NCBI GenBank assembly: GCA_021794095.1 | Contig: JAJYRN010000003.1 | Coordinates: 124,001 to 188,000 of the forward strand | Length of the DNA: 64,000 nucleotides | Direction of reading: 5' to 3' | DNA from: Acidobacteriota bacterium | Lineage (GTDB): Bacteria; Acidobacteriota; Holophagae; Holophagales; Holophagaceae | In this document: piece by piece, positions 16,801-25,592 of the stretch | Layout of the letters: each line of letters begins with the position of its first letter | Numbering within the stretch: the stretch's first letter is position 1 | Notes under the pieces: generated by a model | Seen by the model: only the letters and a program-made list of their open reading frames with translations | What the model was told of the DNA's origin: nothing | Database searches by the model: none | Program-made: the position numbers and the translations under genes

Positions 16801-19611
16801 TCACTTGCAGGCCAGCCAACTGGCGCCACTGCGGACTTCGGCCACCAGCCTCACACCCATGGGCTCCAGGTCGTCGGCCCCTTCCATGGCCTCCTTCAGG
16901 AGGGCCGAGGCGCGTTCGACCTCCCCCGGGGGAGCCTCCATCAACAGCTCGTCGTGGACCTGGAGCAGCAGGCGCGCCCGCAGGCCTTCGGCTTCGAGGG
17001 TCCGGTGCAGACGCACCATGGCCCGGCGCATGAGATCCGCCGCGGTGCCCTGCACCACCGTGTTCACGGCCTCACGGAGGCCCGCCGCCTGGAACCGCTT
17101 ATCGGCGCTCTGCAACTCGGGAATGCGGCGGATGCGCCCCCAATGGGTGCGCACCAGCCCTTCCTCGATCGCCTTGGCCTTGGTGCCCTCGATCCATTCG
17201 GCCACCTTCGGCATGCGCTCGAAGTACCGCTCGATGAAGGCCTTGGCCTCCTTCTGGCTGACGCCGATGTTGGCGGCGAGGGCGAAGGCGCCCTGCCCGT
17301 AGAGCAGGCCGAAATTGACGGCCTTGGAGGCGCTGCGCTGCTCCGGGGTGACCTCCGCCATGGGGACGTTGTAGACCTCGGAAGCCGTGCGGCGGTGGAT
17401 GTCCTCCCCGGCCTCGAAAGCTCCCAGCAGCACGGGATCCTGGGCCAGGGCCGCCACCACCCGCAGCTCGATCTGGCTGTAGTCGGCATCCAGCAGCACC
17501 CATCCCGGCTCGGGCACGAAGGCGCCGCGGATGGCGCGGCCCTCCTCCGTGCGGATGGGGATGTTCTGGAGATTCGGATCGTTGGAGGCCAGGCGGCCCG
17601 AGGCCACGACGGCCTGGTGCAGCTTGGTGTGCACCCGGCCCGTGACGGGGTTCACCATCTGGGGCAAAGCCTCCACATAGGTGCCCAGCAGCTTCACCAT
17701 CTGGCGGTGCCGCAGCAGTTCCCGGGCGATCTCCGCGCCGTGCCGACCGGCCAGCTCCTCCAGGGTCTCCTCGTCGGTGCTGGGGGCCTTCGTCTTACCC
17801 GTGACCTTGATGACGGGCAGCTTCAGTTTTTCGAAGAGGATGGTACCGAGCTGGGTAGGGCTGTTGAGGTTGAAGGGCTCGCCCGCAAGCTCCAGCACCC
17901 GCGCCTCGGCGCGCTTGCGCTCCGCGTGCATGCGCACGGCAAGGTCGGAAAGGACCGTCAGATCCAGCCGCATGCCGCGGCGCTCCAGGGCCGCCAGTAC
18001 TTCCACGAGCGGGAGGTCCACCTCCGCGTAGAGGCGCCCCAGCCGGTCGTCCACAAGGCCTTTTCGGAGCTTGTCGCAAAGTTGCAGGGCCAGGTCCGCA
18101 TCCTCGGCAGCGTATTGCACGGCCCGCTCGAACTCGGCTTCGTCGAAGCGCTTCTGGGCCTTCCCCTTCCCCACCACCTCCTCGAAGGCGATGGGCTTCA
18201 CATCCAGATGGCGGACGGAGAGATCATCCAGGTTGTGCCGGACGCCGCTCTCCAGGAGGAAGCTCAGCACCATGCTGTCGTCGGCCAGACCCCGCACGGG
18301 CAGGTGGTGGCGGGCCAGCACCTGGAGGTCGTACTTCAGGTTCTGGCCGCATTTCGCCACGGAGGCATCCGCGAACAGGGGCGCCAGCAGCCGCCGGGCC
18401 TGCGCGAAGGGCACGTTGCGGGAGTCCAGATGAGGCCCCAGCTCCGCGAAGAAGGCCTCCGGATCGCCCCGCAGGTCCAGCAGGGAGTCCGGCAGTCCGC
18501 TGTCCGGCAGCAATCCAGGCAGCGCACCCTCGGTATCGGCCGTCGGCGGCTTCAGGTGCGCCAAGGGCACGTAGAGCCCTTCGTTGGGATTCCAGGCCAA
18601 GCTGAGGCCCACGAGGTGCCCCCGGGTCGCCTCGACACTGGTGGTTTCCGTGTCCAGGCCGAAGCGTCCCGCGGCCCGGCAGGCGGCAATGGCCTCCTCC
18701 AGATCCATGAGCGTCGCCGCGGCCCGGTACCTGCGCACGGAGCCAGCCTGCTCAGCGCTCTGCGTGAACTCCTTGGTCAGCGCCTGGAAGCCCAGTTCCT
18801 TGAACGTGGCGCGGGCCCGCTGCTCGTCCACGCCGGGATAGGCCAGATCCCCGGCATGCAGGGGCAGGGCGAGGTCGGTCACCACCGTCACGAGCCGTCG
18901 GGTGAGATCCAGCCAGCCGGAATCCGGATCCGCAGCCGTCTCCAGCCCTTCGCGCTGCTTGGGCTTGAGCTCCGCCTTGGCGGCCAGTACGGCATCCAGA
19001 CTTCCGTATTTCTCCAGCAATTGGGCCGCGCCCTTCTCGCCGATGCCCGGCACGCCCTTCACGTTGTCGGAGGCGTCGCCCACCAGGCTGAGGAAGTCCA
19101 CCACCTGCTCGGGCCACACGCCCATGCGTTCCCGTACACCCGCCCGGTCGTGCCAGACCTCACCTTCTTTGGTGTTGAGCACCTGGATCTTCCGATCGTC
19201 ATCCACGAGCTGGAGGAGATCCTTGTCGGGGCTCACGATCACCGAAGCCAGCCCTTCGCCAGCAGCTTCCCGCGCCAGGGTGCCCAGGACGTCGTCCGCC
19301 TCGTAGCCGTGCAGTTCCACGATGGGGATGCTCAGCGCCTCGACAAGCTGCCGGATCATCGGGATCTGGGGCCGCAGATCCTCCGGCATCTCGGCCCGGT
19401 TGGCCTTGTACTCGGGATAGATCTGGTGGCGGAAGGTGGGCTCCGGCGTGTCGAAGACACAGGCGATGTGCGTCGGCTTGTGCTTCTCGAGGAGCTGGAG
19501 CACCAGGCGGGTGAACGTGTACGCAGCCCCGTTCTTCAGCCGGGGATTGGCGAAATAGGCGCGAAAAATGAACGCGAAGGTGTCAACCAGGTAAAGGCGT
19601 TCCTCAGCCAT
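16801..19611 (-). CDS. polA: DNA polymerase I
   Basis: 936 residues: an N-terminal 5' nuclease domain (EADDVLGTLA, SPDKDLLQLV, GDASDNVKGVPGIGEKGA), a 3'-5' exonuclease domain that looks active (GLDTETTS near residue 318, KCGQNLKYDLQVL, YAAEDADLALQL), and a family A polymerase domain with motif A DYSQIELRV, motif B RSASKAVNFGLLYG and motif C VHDEL. It fills gaps in repair and removes Okazaki primers. The start is ATG 19611 (MAEERLYLVDTFAF). That start and its 5' leader are tandemly duplicated upstream, producing short overlapping leader frames that may affect expression (see findings). The 157 bases downstream before the dehydrogenase gene hold no gene I can see. Confidence 0.96.
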   Translation of the reverse strand: MAEERLYLVDTFAFIFRAYFANPRLKNGAAYTFTRLVLQLLEKHKPTHIACVFDTPEPTFRHQIYPEYKANRAEMPEDLRPQIPMIRQLVEALSIPIVELHGYEADDVLGTLAREAAGEGLASVIVSPDKDLLQLVDDDRKIQVLNTKEGEVWHDRAGVRERMGVWPEQVVDFLSLVGDASDNVKGVPGIGEKGAAQLLEKYGSLDAVLAAKAELKPKQREGLETAADPDSGWLDLTRRLVTVVTDLALPLHAGDLAYPGVDEQRARATFKELGFQALTKEFTQSAEQAGSVRRYRAAATLMDLEEAIAACRAAGRFGLDTETTSVEATRGHLVGLSLAWNPNEGLYVPLAHLKPPTADTEGALPGLLPDSGLPDSLLDLRGDPEAFFAELGPHLDSRNVPFAQARRLLAPLFADASVAKCGQNLKYDLQVLARHHLPVRGLADDSMVLSFLLESGVRHNLDDLSVRHLDVKPIAFEEVVGKGKAQKRFDEAEFERAVQYAAEDADLALQLCDKLRKGLVDDRLGRLYAEVDLPLVEVLAALERRGMRLDLTVLSDLAVRMHAERKRAEARVLELAGEPFNLNSPTQLGTILFEKLKLPVIKVTGKTKAPSTDEETLEELAGRHGAEIARELLRHRQMVKLLGTYVEALPQMVNPVTGRVHTKLHQAVVASGRLASNDPNLQNIPIRTEEGRAIRGAFVPEPGWVLLDADYSQIELRVVAALAQDPVLLGAFEAGEDIHRRTASEVYNVPMAEVTPEQRSASKAVNFGLLYGQGAFALAANIGVSQKEAKAFIERYFERMPKVAEWIEGTKAKAIEEGLVRTHWGRIRRIPELQSADKRFQAAGLREAVNTVVQGTAADLMRRAMVRLHRTLEAEGLRARLLLQVHDELLMEAPPGEVERASALLKEAMEGADDLEPMGVRLVAEVRSGASWLACK

Positions 19612-19714
19612 GCATTGCCCCCGTGCCGAACGGCGAGGTCTCGCGTATCCGCGCAGCGGATACCGAGAGAATGAACGCAAAGGTGTCAATCAGGTAAAGG
19701 CGTTCCTCAGCCAT
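19604..19714 (-). CDS. 36-residue leader peptide overlapping the polA start
   Basis: The duplicated polA start at 19714 begins a frame that copies polA's first 15 residues with one change (Val9 to Ile), then diverges through the hairpin sequence and ends ...GAMHG. Its TGA overlaps codons 2-3 of polA, so the leader and polA overlap by eight bases (ATGGCTGA). It carries the same upstream sequence as polA, so initiation efficiency should be similar. A ribosome that ends here could re-initiate at polA, or compete with it. A second frame of identical plan runs 19817 to 19707. Whether either is translated is unknown. Confidence 0.4.
   Translation of the reverse strand: MAEERLYLIDTFAFILSVSAARIRETSPFGTGAMHG
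19639..19668. repeat. Bulged GCA-loop hairpin, copy 1
   Basis: Arms TCTCG and GTATCCGC, separated by a single bulged C, pair with GCGGATAC and CGAGA around a GCA triloop. An identical copy lies at 19742-19771, and a copy with a changed stem and GTA loop at 38423-38452. It is in the polA 5' leader. Confidence 0.8.
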
Positions 19715-19741
19715 GCATTGCCCCCGTGTCGAACGGCGAGG

Positions 19742-19771
19742 TCTCGCGTATCCGCGCAGCGGATACCGAGA
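19742..19771. repeat. Bulged GCA-loop hairpin, copy 2
   Basis: Exact repeat of the hairpin at 19639-19668, shifted by the 103-base unit. Confidence 0.8.
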
Positions 19772-19834
19772 GAATGAACGCGAAGGTGTCTAGGAGGTCG
19801 CGGCGTGCTTCAGGCATGCCTCCAGTGTCCCACC

Positions 19835-20671
19835 TCACCTCAGTCCGAACACCCGGCGCAGGAGGCGTTCCCACCAGGCGGCGGGCAGGAGGGCCTTGGC
19901 CTTCCCGGCCCAGAAGGCATCCCTCCCGATGACCACCCGGCGCGGCGGGTGGTCGGCGACCAGGGCCCTCACAATGCGCCGGGCACAGGCCTCGGCGGGA
20001 ATGCCCATGGCGCGTCCCCGGGTCCGGGCGGCCAGATGGCGCGCCAGGACGGCCTCGTAGCGGGTGCCCCGGGCCCGCTCCCGCAGGTCACCCCAGGCCC
20101 GCGCGAGGTTTTCCTGGAAGGCGGTGCGGATGGCGCCGGGCTCCACCAGCACCACGGCCACGTCCTTGCCAATCTCCAGACGCAGGGTCTCCGCGAGGGC
20201 CACCACCGCATGCTTGGAGGCGTTGTAGGGGCCCGCCAATGGGATGGACAGACGCCCGAGCATGGACGCCACCTGGATGATGCGCGGGGCGGGCTGGCGC
20301 CGGAGCAGGGGCAGGAAGGCGGTGGTGACCGCGTGGAGCCCTACCACGTTGGTCTCGAACTGGGCACGGAGATCCTCCGGCCGCGCCAGTTCCAGGGGCC
20401 CCGTCTGGCCGTAGCCCGCATTGTTCACCAGGGCCCGCAGGGGTAGGTCCGCACAGGCGGCCACCGCCTCAGCGATGCTGCGGGGATCCGTAACATCCAG
20501 GGCCAACACCCGCAGATCCTCCCCCGGCGGCAGGTCCGTCAGGGTTTCCAGGCGGCGGGCCGTGGCCACCACGCCCCAGCCCGCCTCCCGGCAAAGGGGC
20601 ACCAGGGCGCGCCCGATGCCCGTGGAACAGCCCGTGATGAGCACCCAGGGACGGGGCCCTGAAGCAGGCAT
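19835..20671 (-). CDS. SDR family oxidoreductase
   Basis: 278 residues, classical short-chain dehydrogenase/reductase using NAD(P). Seen: cofactor site TGCSTGIG (Gly14, Gly18, Gly20), NNAG at about 83-86, and the catalytic Ser136, Tyr149, Lys153 (YNASK). A C-terminal extension after residue 225 ends with a hydrophobic/Arg-rich patch (LLPAAWWERLLRRVFGL) that could rest on the membrane. It starts inside the stop codon of the propeller gene (TGATG), so the two are co-translated. Substrate unknown; SDRs of this shape often act on lipids or retinol-like alcohols. Confidence 0.88.
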   Translation of the reverse strand: MPASGPRPWVLITGCSTGIGRALVPLCREAGWGVVATARRLETLTDLPPGEDLRVLALDVTDPRSIAEAVAACADLPLRALVNNAGYGQTGPLELARPEDLRAQFETNVVGLHAVTTAFLPLLRRQPAPRIIQVASMLGRLSIPLAGPYNASKHAVVALAETLRLEIGKDVAVVLVEPGAIRTAFQENLARAWGDLRERARGTRYEAVLARHLAARTRGRAMGIPAEACARRIVRALVADHPPRRVVIGRDAFWAGKAKALLPAAWWERLLRRVFGLR

Positions 20672-21669
20672 CAGTTCCGGCCCATCACCAGGATGGAGAA
20701 GGTACCCGGAACGATGTGGGGCCAGCCTCCGGCGGGGTTCGGCTGGAGTTGCGCGAAGGGGAGGAAGATCTCGTGGGTAGCGGGATCCAGTTCCATGGTC
20801 CTGGCACTCCGGCGGGTCTGGAGCGTGTCCACCACCTCGAAGTGGTCGCCCTTCCCTTCGTGGATCACGGTCGTGGTGCCATCCCCGCAGGAGGCGAAGA
20901 CAAAGTGCGTGCCCGCGTCGAAACGGGCCGCATCCACGCCCTTGCCGATGGGCAGGGTGGTCACGACCTTGCCGGTGTCCGCGTTCATGACCACCAGCTT
21001 CTGGTTGTGGCAGCCGATGAAGAGGCGCCGGGAGGCGGGATCCATGGTGAGGGCCGAGGGGGATTCACCGGGGGCGATCGTCCACCGGGCCGTCACCTTC
21101 AGGGCCCGGGGATCGAGCTGCAGCATCTCGCTCTTGTCTTCCAGGTTGGCGTAGACATGGCCCTTCCCATCGGCGACGGCGAATTCCGGACGGCCGCCGA
21201 GGGCGATCGTGCCATGCACCTTGCCCGTGGCCGCCTCGATGACCGTGGCGTCATTCCCATGCCCGTTGAAGGTGAGGACCAGACCATCCTTGAGGTCGGC
21301 GATGATGGCGTCCGGACCCTTGCCGGTGGGGACCGTGCCCAGCCTCTTGAGCGTCTTCAGGTCAAAGATCGCCGCGGCATCGGCCTTCCCTTCGCTGATA
21401 TAGCCGCGCCCCACGGCAGGCACGAGGGCCACCCCATGCACCCCGGGCGTATCCGTGATGCGCCCCAGTTCCTTGCCGTCCTTGGCGTCCAGCACCACCA
21501 CGGCATCGCCGTGGGTGACGAAGAGGCGGCCGGTGCTGGCATCCAGCGTCACGTAGTCCCAGCCACCGGGGCCGGAGACGGGGAAGGTGCGCAGCACGTG
21601 GTAGCCGCTGCCGGAGGCGGCCGAAAGCAGCGTGGCGCAAAGGGCGAGCATTGGAATTCGAAGGCGCAT
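20671..21669 (-). CDS. Exported YncE-like beta-propeller protein
   Basis: 332 residues. A signal peptide (MRLRIPMLALCATLLSAASG) is followed by seven or so repeats of about 40 residues with the VLDAKDGKELG / VIEAATGKVHG / VMNADTGKVV type motif, as in YVTN/YncE propellers. Such proteins bind ligands or DNA in the periplasm; the function of most is not known. A lipid or metabolite link with the coupled SDR is possible but unsupported. Start ATG 21669 follows AAGGAGAACCC. Confidence 0.82.
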   Translation of the reverse strand: MRLRIPMLALCATLLSAASGSGYHVLRTFPVSGPGGWDYVTLDASTGRLFVTHGDAVVVLDAKDGKELGRITDTPGVHGVALVPAVGRGYISEGKADAAAIFDLKTLKRLGTVPTGKGPDAIIADLKDGLVLTFNGHGNDATVIEAATGKVHGTIALGGRPEFAVADGKGHVYANLEDKSEMLQLDPRALKVTARWTIAPGESPSALTMDPASRRLFIGCHNQKLVVMNADTGKVVTTLPIGKGVDAARFDAGTHFVFASCGDGTTTVIHEGKGDHFEVVDTLQTRRSARTMELDPATHEIFLPFAQLQPNPAGGWPHIVPGTFSILVMGRN

Positions 21670-21714
21670 GGGTTCTCCTTGATTGCGACTCAGCCTAGCA
21701 CCACGAGGTATGAA

Positions 21715-23712
21715 TCAACGTGACAAGAATCGCCCGAGAACCACCCACCCGGCCCCGCCCGCCAGGGTCAGGAGAAGGCCGATCCAGGCCAGGCCCAGCG
21801 CCGGATCCCGGTCCACCCGCAGGTTCAGCGCCGGTGGAGGCCCTGGCGCGTAGCCAGCCACATAGAAACGGAAGCCGCGGAACACCAGCGGCTTCCCGGC
21901 CGTGCAGGCACCCCGCGCCAACTCGACCCCGGTGGCATCGGTCACCGCCAGCGTGGCCGACAGGTCGCGCGGATCCGGGCCCTTGGGCCGGTAGATCAGG
22001 TGGATGCGCCCCCCGAGGAACGCCGCACCCACCGGCTGGCCGTCCGGCCCAAAGGACTGGAGCCAGTGGCTTCCGGCGGCCCCCGTCGCGGGATCCCACA
22101 CGCGCAACCGCAGCACTGGATGTCGGGCCTGGGCGCCCGCCTCCGCCTCGGGATCAGGCACGAAATCCGGCTCGAACCGCGCATGGTCGTAGCGGGCCAG
22201 CACGGTCACCGACAGGCCCTTCTCTACGACGAACGGTTTGTCCAGCGTCAGGTCTTCCGTGCGGACCACGCGGCCATTCTCCAGCAGACGGATTTTTCCG
22301 TCCTCGCGGGTGATCAGCACGAAACGCTCCTGCAGCTCGGCGCCCTCGGGATCGTAGCGAAGTGTCATCCCCGGGGGGAGCACGCGCGCCAGATAGGCGC
22401 CATAGGCCTTGTCTTCGACAGGCTGGGCGCTCAGGAGGAGCGCCGCCGAGGCGCCACTGGCCTGGCGGAGCTGGACCTGGATCCAGGGGTTCCGGTAAAA
22501 GGGGGTGCGGCTGAACAGCTCCGGCTTCCCGCCCGGTCCCTTCCGCAGGCCGCCGAAATCCGGATAGATGCCCGTCACCGTGAGGCTGAACCCCGGCAAG
22601 TCCCAGACCTCACCCAGCCGAGCCGGATGCTCCAGGGTCTTGCCCATGAAGCCAAGCACCAGCTTCGGCTCTGTGGGGGGATGGGGACGCAGGGCCTGCA
22701 CCAGGGCGGGGTCGAAGCGATCCCGGTAGACCACGGCGAAGCGTCCCTGGGGTTCATCCCGGCGCCAGCCAGCGGGATCCTGCGCGAAGAGCACACCCAC
22801 CAGGGGCTGCGTGCTTCCCAACCCCAGCATGACCTGGATGGCGGGGTTGGGTGGGCCCTGGGGATCCTCCGTCACCTGGCCGCTGGGGCGGGCATCCGGA
22901 ATGAGCTTCTCCACCTGGTACCGCAGGCCGCCCGGCAGCGCGCCGCCCTGACCGGGTTCGACAGCGCTTGTCCAGGGCGCCGCGCCAGCGGCCCCGGGCG
23001 AATTCCCCAGAACGGCGAGCCGGAAGGCGGGGGAAGATGGGGCCACATGGGCCTGCGCCAGGCGGATCCGGAATCCGGGCAGGGTCAGGGGGCTCTCCGC
23101 AGACCGCGCGGGCTGGAACACCGCTGCGGTCGCGCCCTGAGCCACCCACTGGGACGCCTGCTGGCCCTCCGCGCGGTTCCAGAGGGAAGCCCCGGCCAGC
23201 AGAAGCAGCCCACCCGCCAGCAGCGGACGATCGGGCCTCGTCGTCCATCCTGCCCGCCCCCTCCAGGCCCAGGCCAGGGCCAGTCCCGCCAGGGGCAGGA
23301 GCAGGCTCTCCAGCCAGAGGCTGCGGGCCAGGTCGGGCATCCGCGCGGTGGCCAGCAGGGAGAATGGCGCATTCAGGAAGCCCCCGGGAAGGACTTCTCC
23401 GCCGCGGGCCCGGACCACGGCTGCCCCCGCAGCCAGGGCCAACAGCAGGATGCCGATCAGACATCCAGCCAGGGCGCGGGAGGTGAGGAGGCGGCGGCCC
23501 CGGGCCGGAGTCGCGAAAGCCAGGACCGCCGCCCCAAGCAGGCAGACACCCAAGGGCGCCAGGGCCTGCGCCACAGGGCCGACGCCCCGCCGCTGGAACC
23601 CGGTTTCGAGGGCCATCCAGAGCAGCGCCCAGGCCGCCGTGGCCAATGCCAGTGCGGCCATGGTCCAGGCTCGGCGCGGAAGGGAACGGGAATCGGGGGC
23701 CAGATCGGTCAT
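21715..23712 (-). CDS. ResB-like cytochrome c biogenesis protein
   Basis: 665 residues with membrane helices near residues 15-35, 48-68, 83-100 and 135-180, a large periplasmic domain (about 190-635), and a last helix just before the C-terminus, the plan of ResB/Ccs1. ResB with CcsA (ResC) carries heme to the outside of the membrane and attaches it to apocytochrome c. The C-terminal FRFYVAGYAPGPPP and the NLRVDRDPALGLAWIGLLL segment match the family end. No ccsA lies beside it. The 35-base gap to the upstream fusion gene suggests a shared transcript. Divergent at sequence level, so confidence is moderate. Confidence 0.7.
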   Translation of the reverse strand: MTDLAPDSRSLPRRAWTMAALALATAAWALLWMALETGFQRRGVGPVAQALAPLGVCLLGAAVLAFATPARGRRLLTSRALAGCLIGILLLALAAGAAVVRARGGEVLPGGFLNAPFSLLATARMPDLARSLWLESLLLPLAGLALAWAWRGRAGWTTRPDRPLLAGGLLLLAGASLWNRAEGQQASQWVAQGATAAVFQPARSAESPLTLPGFRIRLAQAHVAPSSPAFRLAVLGNSPGAAGAAPWTSAVEPGQGGALPGGLRYQVEKLIPDARPSGQVTEDPQGPPNPAIQVMLGLGSTQPLVGVLFAQDPAGWRRDEPQGRFAVVYRDRFDPALVQALRPHPPTEPKLVLGFMGKTLEHPARLGEVWDLPGFSLTVTGIYPDFGGLRKGPGGKPELFSRTPFYRNPWIQVQLRQASGASAALLLSAQPVEDKAYGAYLARVLPPGMTLRYDPEGAELQERFVLITREDGKIRLLENGRVVRTEDLTLDKPFVVEKGLSVTVLARYDHARFEPDFVPDPEAEAGAQARHPVLRLRVWDPATGAAGSHWLQSFGPDGQPVGAAFLGGRIHLIYRPKGPDPRDLSATLAVTDATGVELARGACTAGKPLVFRGFRFYVAGYAPGPPPALNLRVDRDPALGLAWIGLLLTLAGGAGWVVLGRFLSR

Positions 23713-23747
23713 CGGGGCTCGCGCAGCAAGCCCCCAGTATGGCCGCC

Positions 23748-25469
23748 TCAGACCAGGGCCAGCAGGGCCACCAGGTAGAAGCTGAGGTCCACGCTCAGTT
23801 CGAAGCGGTGTCGCCCCGTGGTGAAACGCTCATGGTAGAGCCAGAGGTAGAGCATGGGGTAGCTGGCGCAGAGCACCAGCACCAGGGCCACAGCCATGGG
23901 ATGGCCCTCGGCATGGCTCTGGAACGTCAGCCAGAGGGTGCCCGCCAGCAGGGTGCTCAACAGGAGCACCAGCACGGCCTTGGTGGCGCGCTTGCCGAGC
24001 AGAATGGGTAGGGTTTCCTTGCCCACGATCTGATCGTTCTGCATGTCGCGGATCTCGTAGATCACCGTCCGGACGAAGGCCAGCACCCCCACCAGGAAGA
24101 GCGCCGCGAAGGCACGGAGATCCCAGACGCGGCCCTGCTGCCACACGGGCATGGCCACCGCCACCGTGGCCAGGGCCACCGCCACCAGCACATCCTTGGA
24201 GCCGGGAATGGAGCGCAGGCTCAGCGTCCTGGGGCCCAGGCGGACAGGCCGCTTGTAGGCCGCGCCCAGGAGGGCGGCCGCCACAATCACGACCAGGGCC
24301 CGGGTGCCGAGACTGGCCGCCAGCCCCAGCGTGATCACCAGGGCCACGATTCCAGAACTCATCAGCTTGCGGCGGTTGCGCTCCAGGAACCTCGCCCGGG
24401 CGGGCCCCTTGGCGCCGGTTCCCAGGGGATCCAGGAAGGGGCTCAGCAGGTACATGGACAGCACGTACGAGGCCGTGACCAGCGGGTAGCGCCAGCTGGC
24501 GGGCAGACCCAGCCATTTGTGGACGCCCACGGTCATCAGTGCCGCGCCCAGGGCCAGCAGCGACGAGCTGCCGAAGGCCGCCTGGAGGAAGCTGCGCCAG
24601 CGGCTGGGGCCGCTGCCGAGCTGCTCCAGCACATCCACCACCTCGTCCACCAGCCAGGTGGGCGTGGAGGCGCCTGCCAGCACGCCCACGGTCTCGCGGC
24701 CCGTGAAGGTGCCCAGATCCAGCTCCGCGGCCGTCTCCACATACTGCACGGGCTTGCCGTAGTGGTGCGCCAGCTCCGCCAGGTGCTTGGTATTGCTGGA
24801 AGTCTTGCCGCCCACCACGATCACCGCGTCCACCGTGCGGGCCAGGTCGCGGGCCTCCTCCTGGCGTCGCCAGGTGTCCTCGCAGATGGTGTTCTCGAAG
24901 ATGGCATCGCCCGCCCGGCCGCGGATGTAGTCCGTGATCGCGTGGTAGTCCTTCACAGTGAACGTGGTCTGGGCCACCACCAGCACCTTCGACAGCTGCT
25001 CGTCCGTGAGGGCCTGCGCCTCCTCCATGTTCGCGACGATGACGCTGCCGCTCTCGGCGAAGCTGCGGTGTGCCACGCTCTCCGCGTGGCCATGGCTGCC
25101 GAGGATCACCGTGAAGTAGCCCTTCGGGCTCCACTTCTTGATCTTGCTATGAACCTTCGCGACTTCCGGGCAGGTGGCATTCACGATCTTCAGTTCGCCC
25201 TGCTTCTGGCGCTCCTTCAGGCCCCGCAGGTCCTGGATGGGAATGCCATGGGCGCGGATGACGACGGTGCCGCGCTCCACCTGCTGGGGGTCCGCAGCCA
25301 CCGCCACACCCCGCCGGCCGATCAATTCCAGCGCCTGGGGATTGTGGATCAGGGGGCCCAGGGTCTGCACCGTCCCGCCCTTGCTGCGCGCCGAGGCCTC
25401 CAGCACCGCATCCATGGCCCGCTTCACGCCCCAGCAGAAGCCCGCGGTCTTGGCGACGATCACTTTCAT
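23748..25469 (-). CDS. ispH: IspH - UbiA-like prenyltransferase fusion
   Basis: 573 residues. Residues 1-285 are a complete IspH (HMBPP reductase, last step of the MEP isoprenoid pathway): iron-sulfur cysteines 12, 100 and 196, plus His42, His74, His128, Glu130, Asn226 and the GAST segment at 267. Residues 295-573 are a polytopic membrane domain like UbiA prenyltransferases, with the second Asp motif RDMQNDQIVGKETLP (Asp475, Asp479) and YKRPVRLGPR; the first Asp motif is only partly recognisable (around Asp347). No stop or frameshift separates the parts. Start ATG 25469 gives the normal IspH N-terminus. Product channelling from IPP/DMAPP synthesis to a membrane prenyl transfer is a natural inference. 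Confidence 0.9.
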   Translation of the reverse strand: MKVIVAKTAGFCWGVKRAMDAVLEASARSKGGTVQTLGPLIHNPQALELIGRRGVAVAADPQQVERGTVVIRAHGIPIQDLRGLKERQKQGELKIVNATCPEVAKVHSKIKKWSPKGYFTVILGSHGHAESVAHRSFAESGSVIVANMEEAQALTDEQLSKVLVVAQTTFTVKDYHAITDYIRGRAGDAIFENTICEDTWRRQEEARDLARTVDAVIVVGGKTSSNTKHLAELAHHYGKPVQYVETAAELDLGTFTGRETVGVLAGASTPTWLVDEVVDVLEQLGSGPSRWRSFLQAAFGSSSLLALGAALMTVGVHKWLGLPASWRYPLVTASYVLSMYLLSPFLDPLGTGAKGPARARFLERNRRKLMSSGIVALVITLGLAASLGTRALVVIVAAALLGAAYKRPVRLGPRTLSLRSIPGSKDVLVAVALATVAVAMPVWQQGRVWDLRAFAALFLVGVLAFVRTVIYEIRDMQNDQIVGKETLPILLGKRATKAVLVLLLSTLLAGTLWLTFQSHAEGHPMAVALVLVLCASYPMLYLWLYHERFTTGRHRFELSVDLSFYLVALLALV

Positions 25470-25592
25470 GGCGGCCCCACAATCCCGACCTAATTGGTCA
25501 GCTTTTTCATCATACCGCCGGGTTAGACTGGCAAACAACCGCAGCGCACCCTCCGGGGCTTCGGCGCTGATGGTTCCACCCTACGGATTCCC

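Larger units (their letters stand above)
19568..19790. repeat. 103-bp tandem repeat covering the polA start region
   Basis: Two full units (19568-19670, 19671-19773) and 17 bases of a third (19774-19790). The first unit includes the first 14 codons of polA plus its leader; the second differs at only a few positions. Each unit holds ATGAACGCRAAGGTGTC, a start codon context GGGGGCAATGCATG (other strand), and the hairpin core GTATCCGCGCAGCGGATAC. Period and identity were read directly by eye. Confidence 0.95.

Noticed and set aside
19568-19790. CRISPR-like repeats upstream of polA
   Set aside because: There are only two full units, they are contiguous with no spacers, and the unit is 103 bases and copies the polA start.
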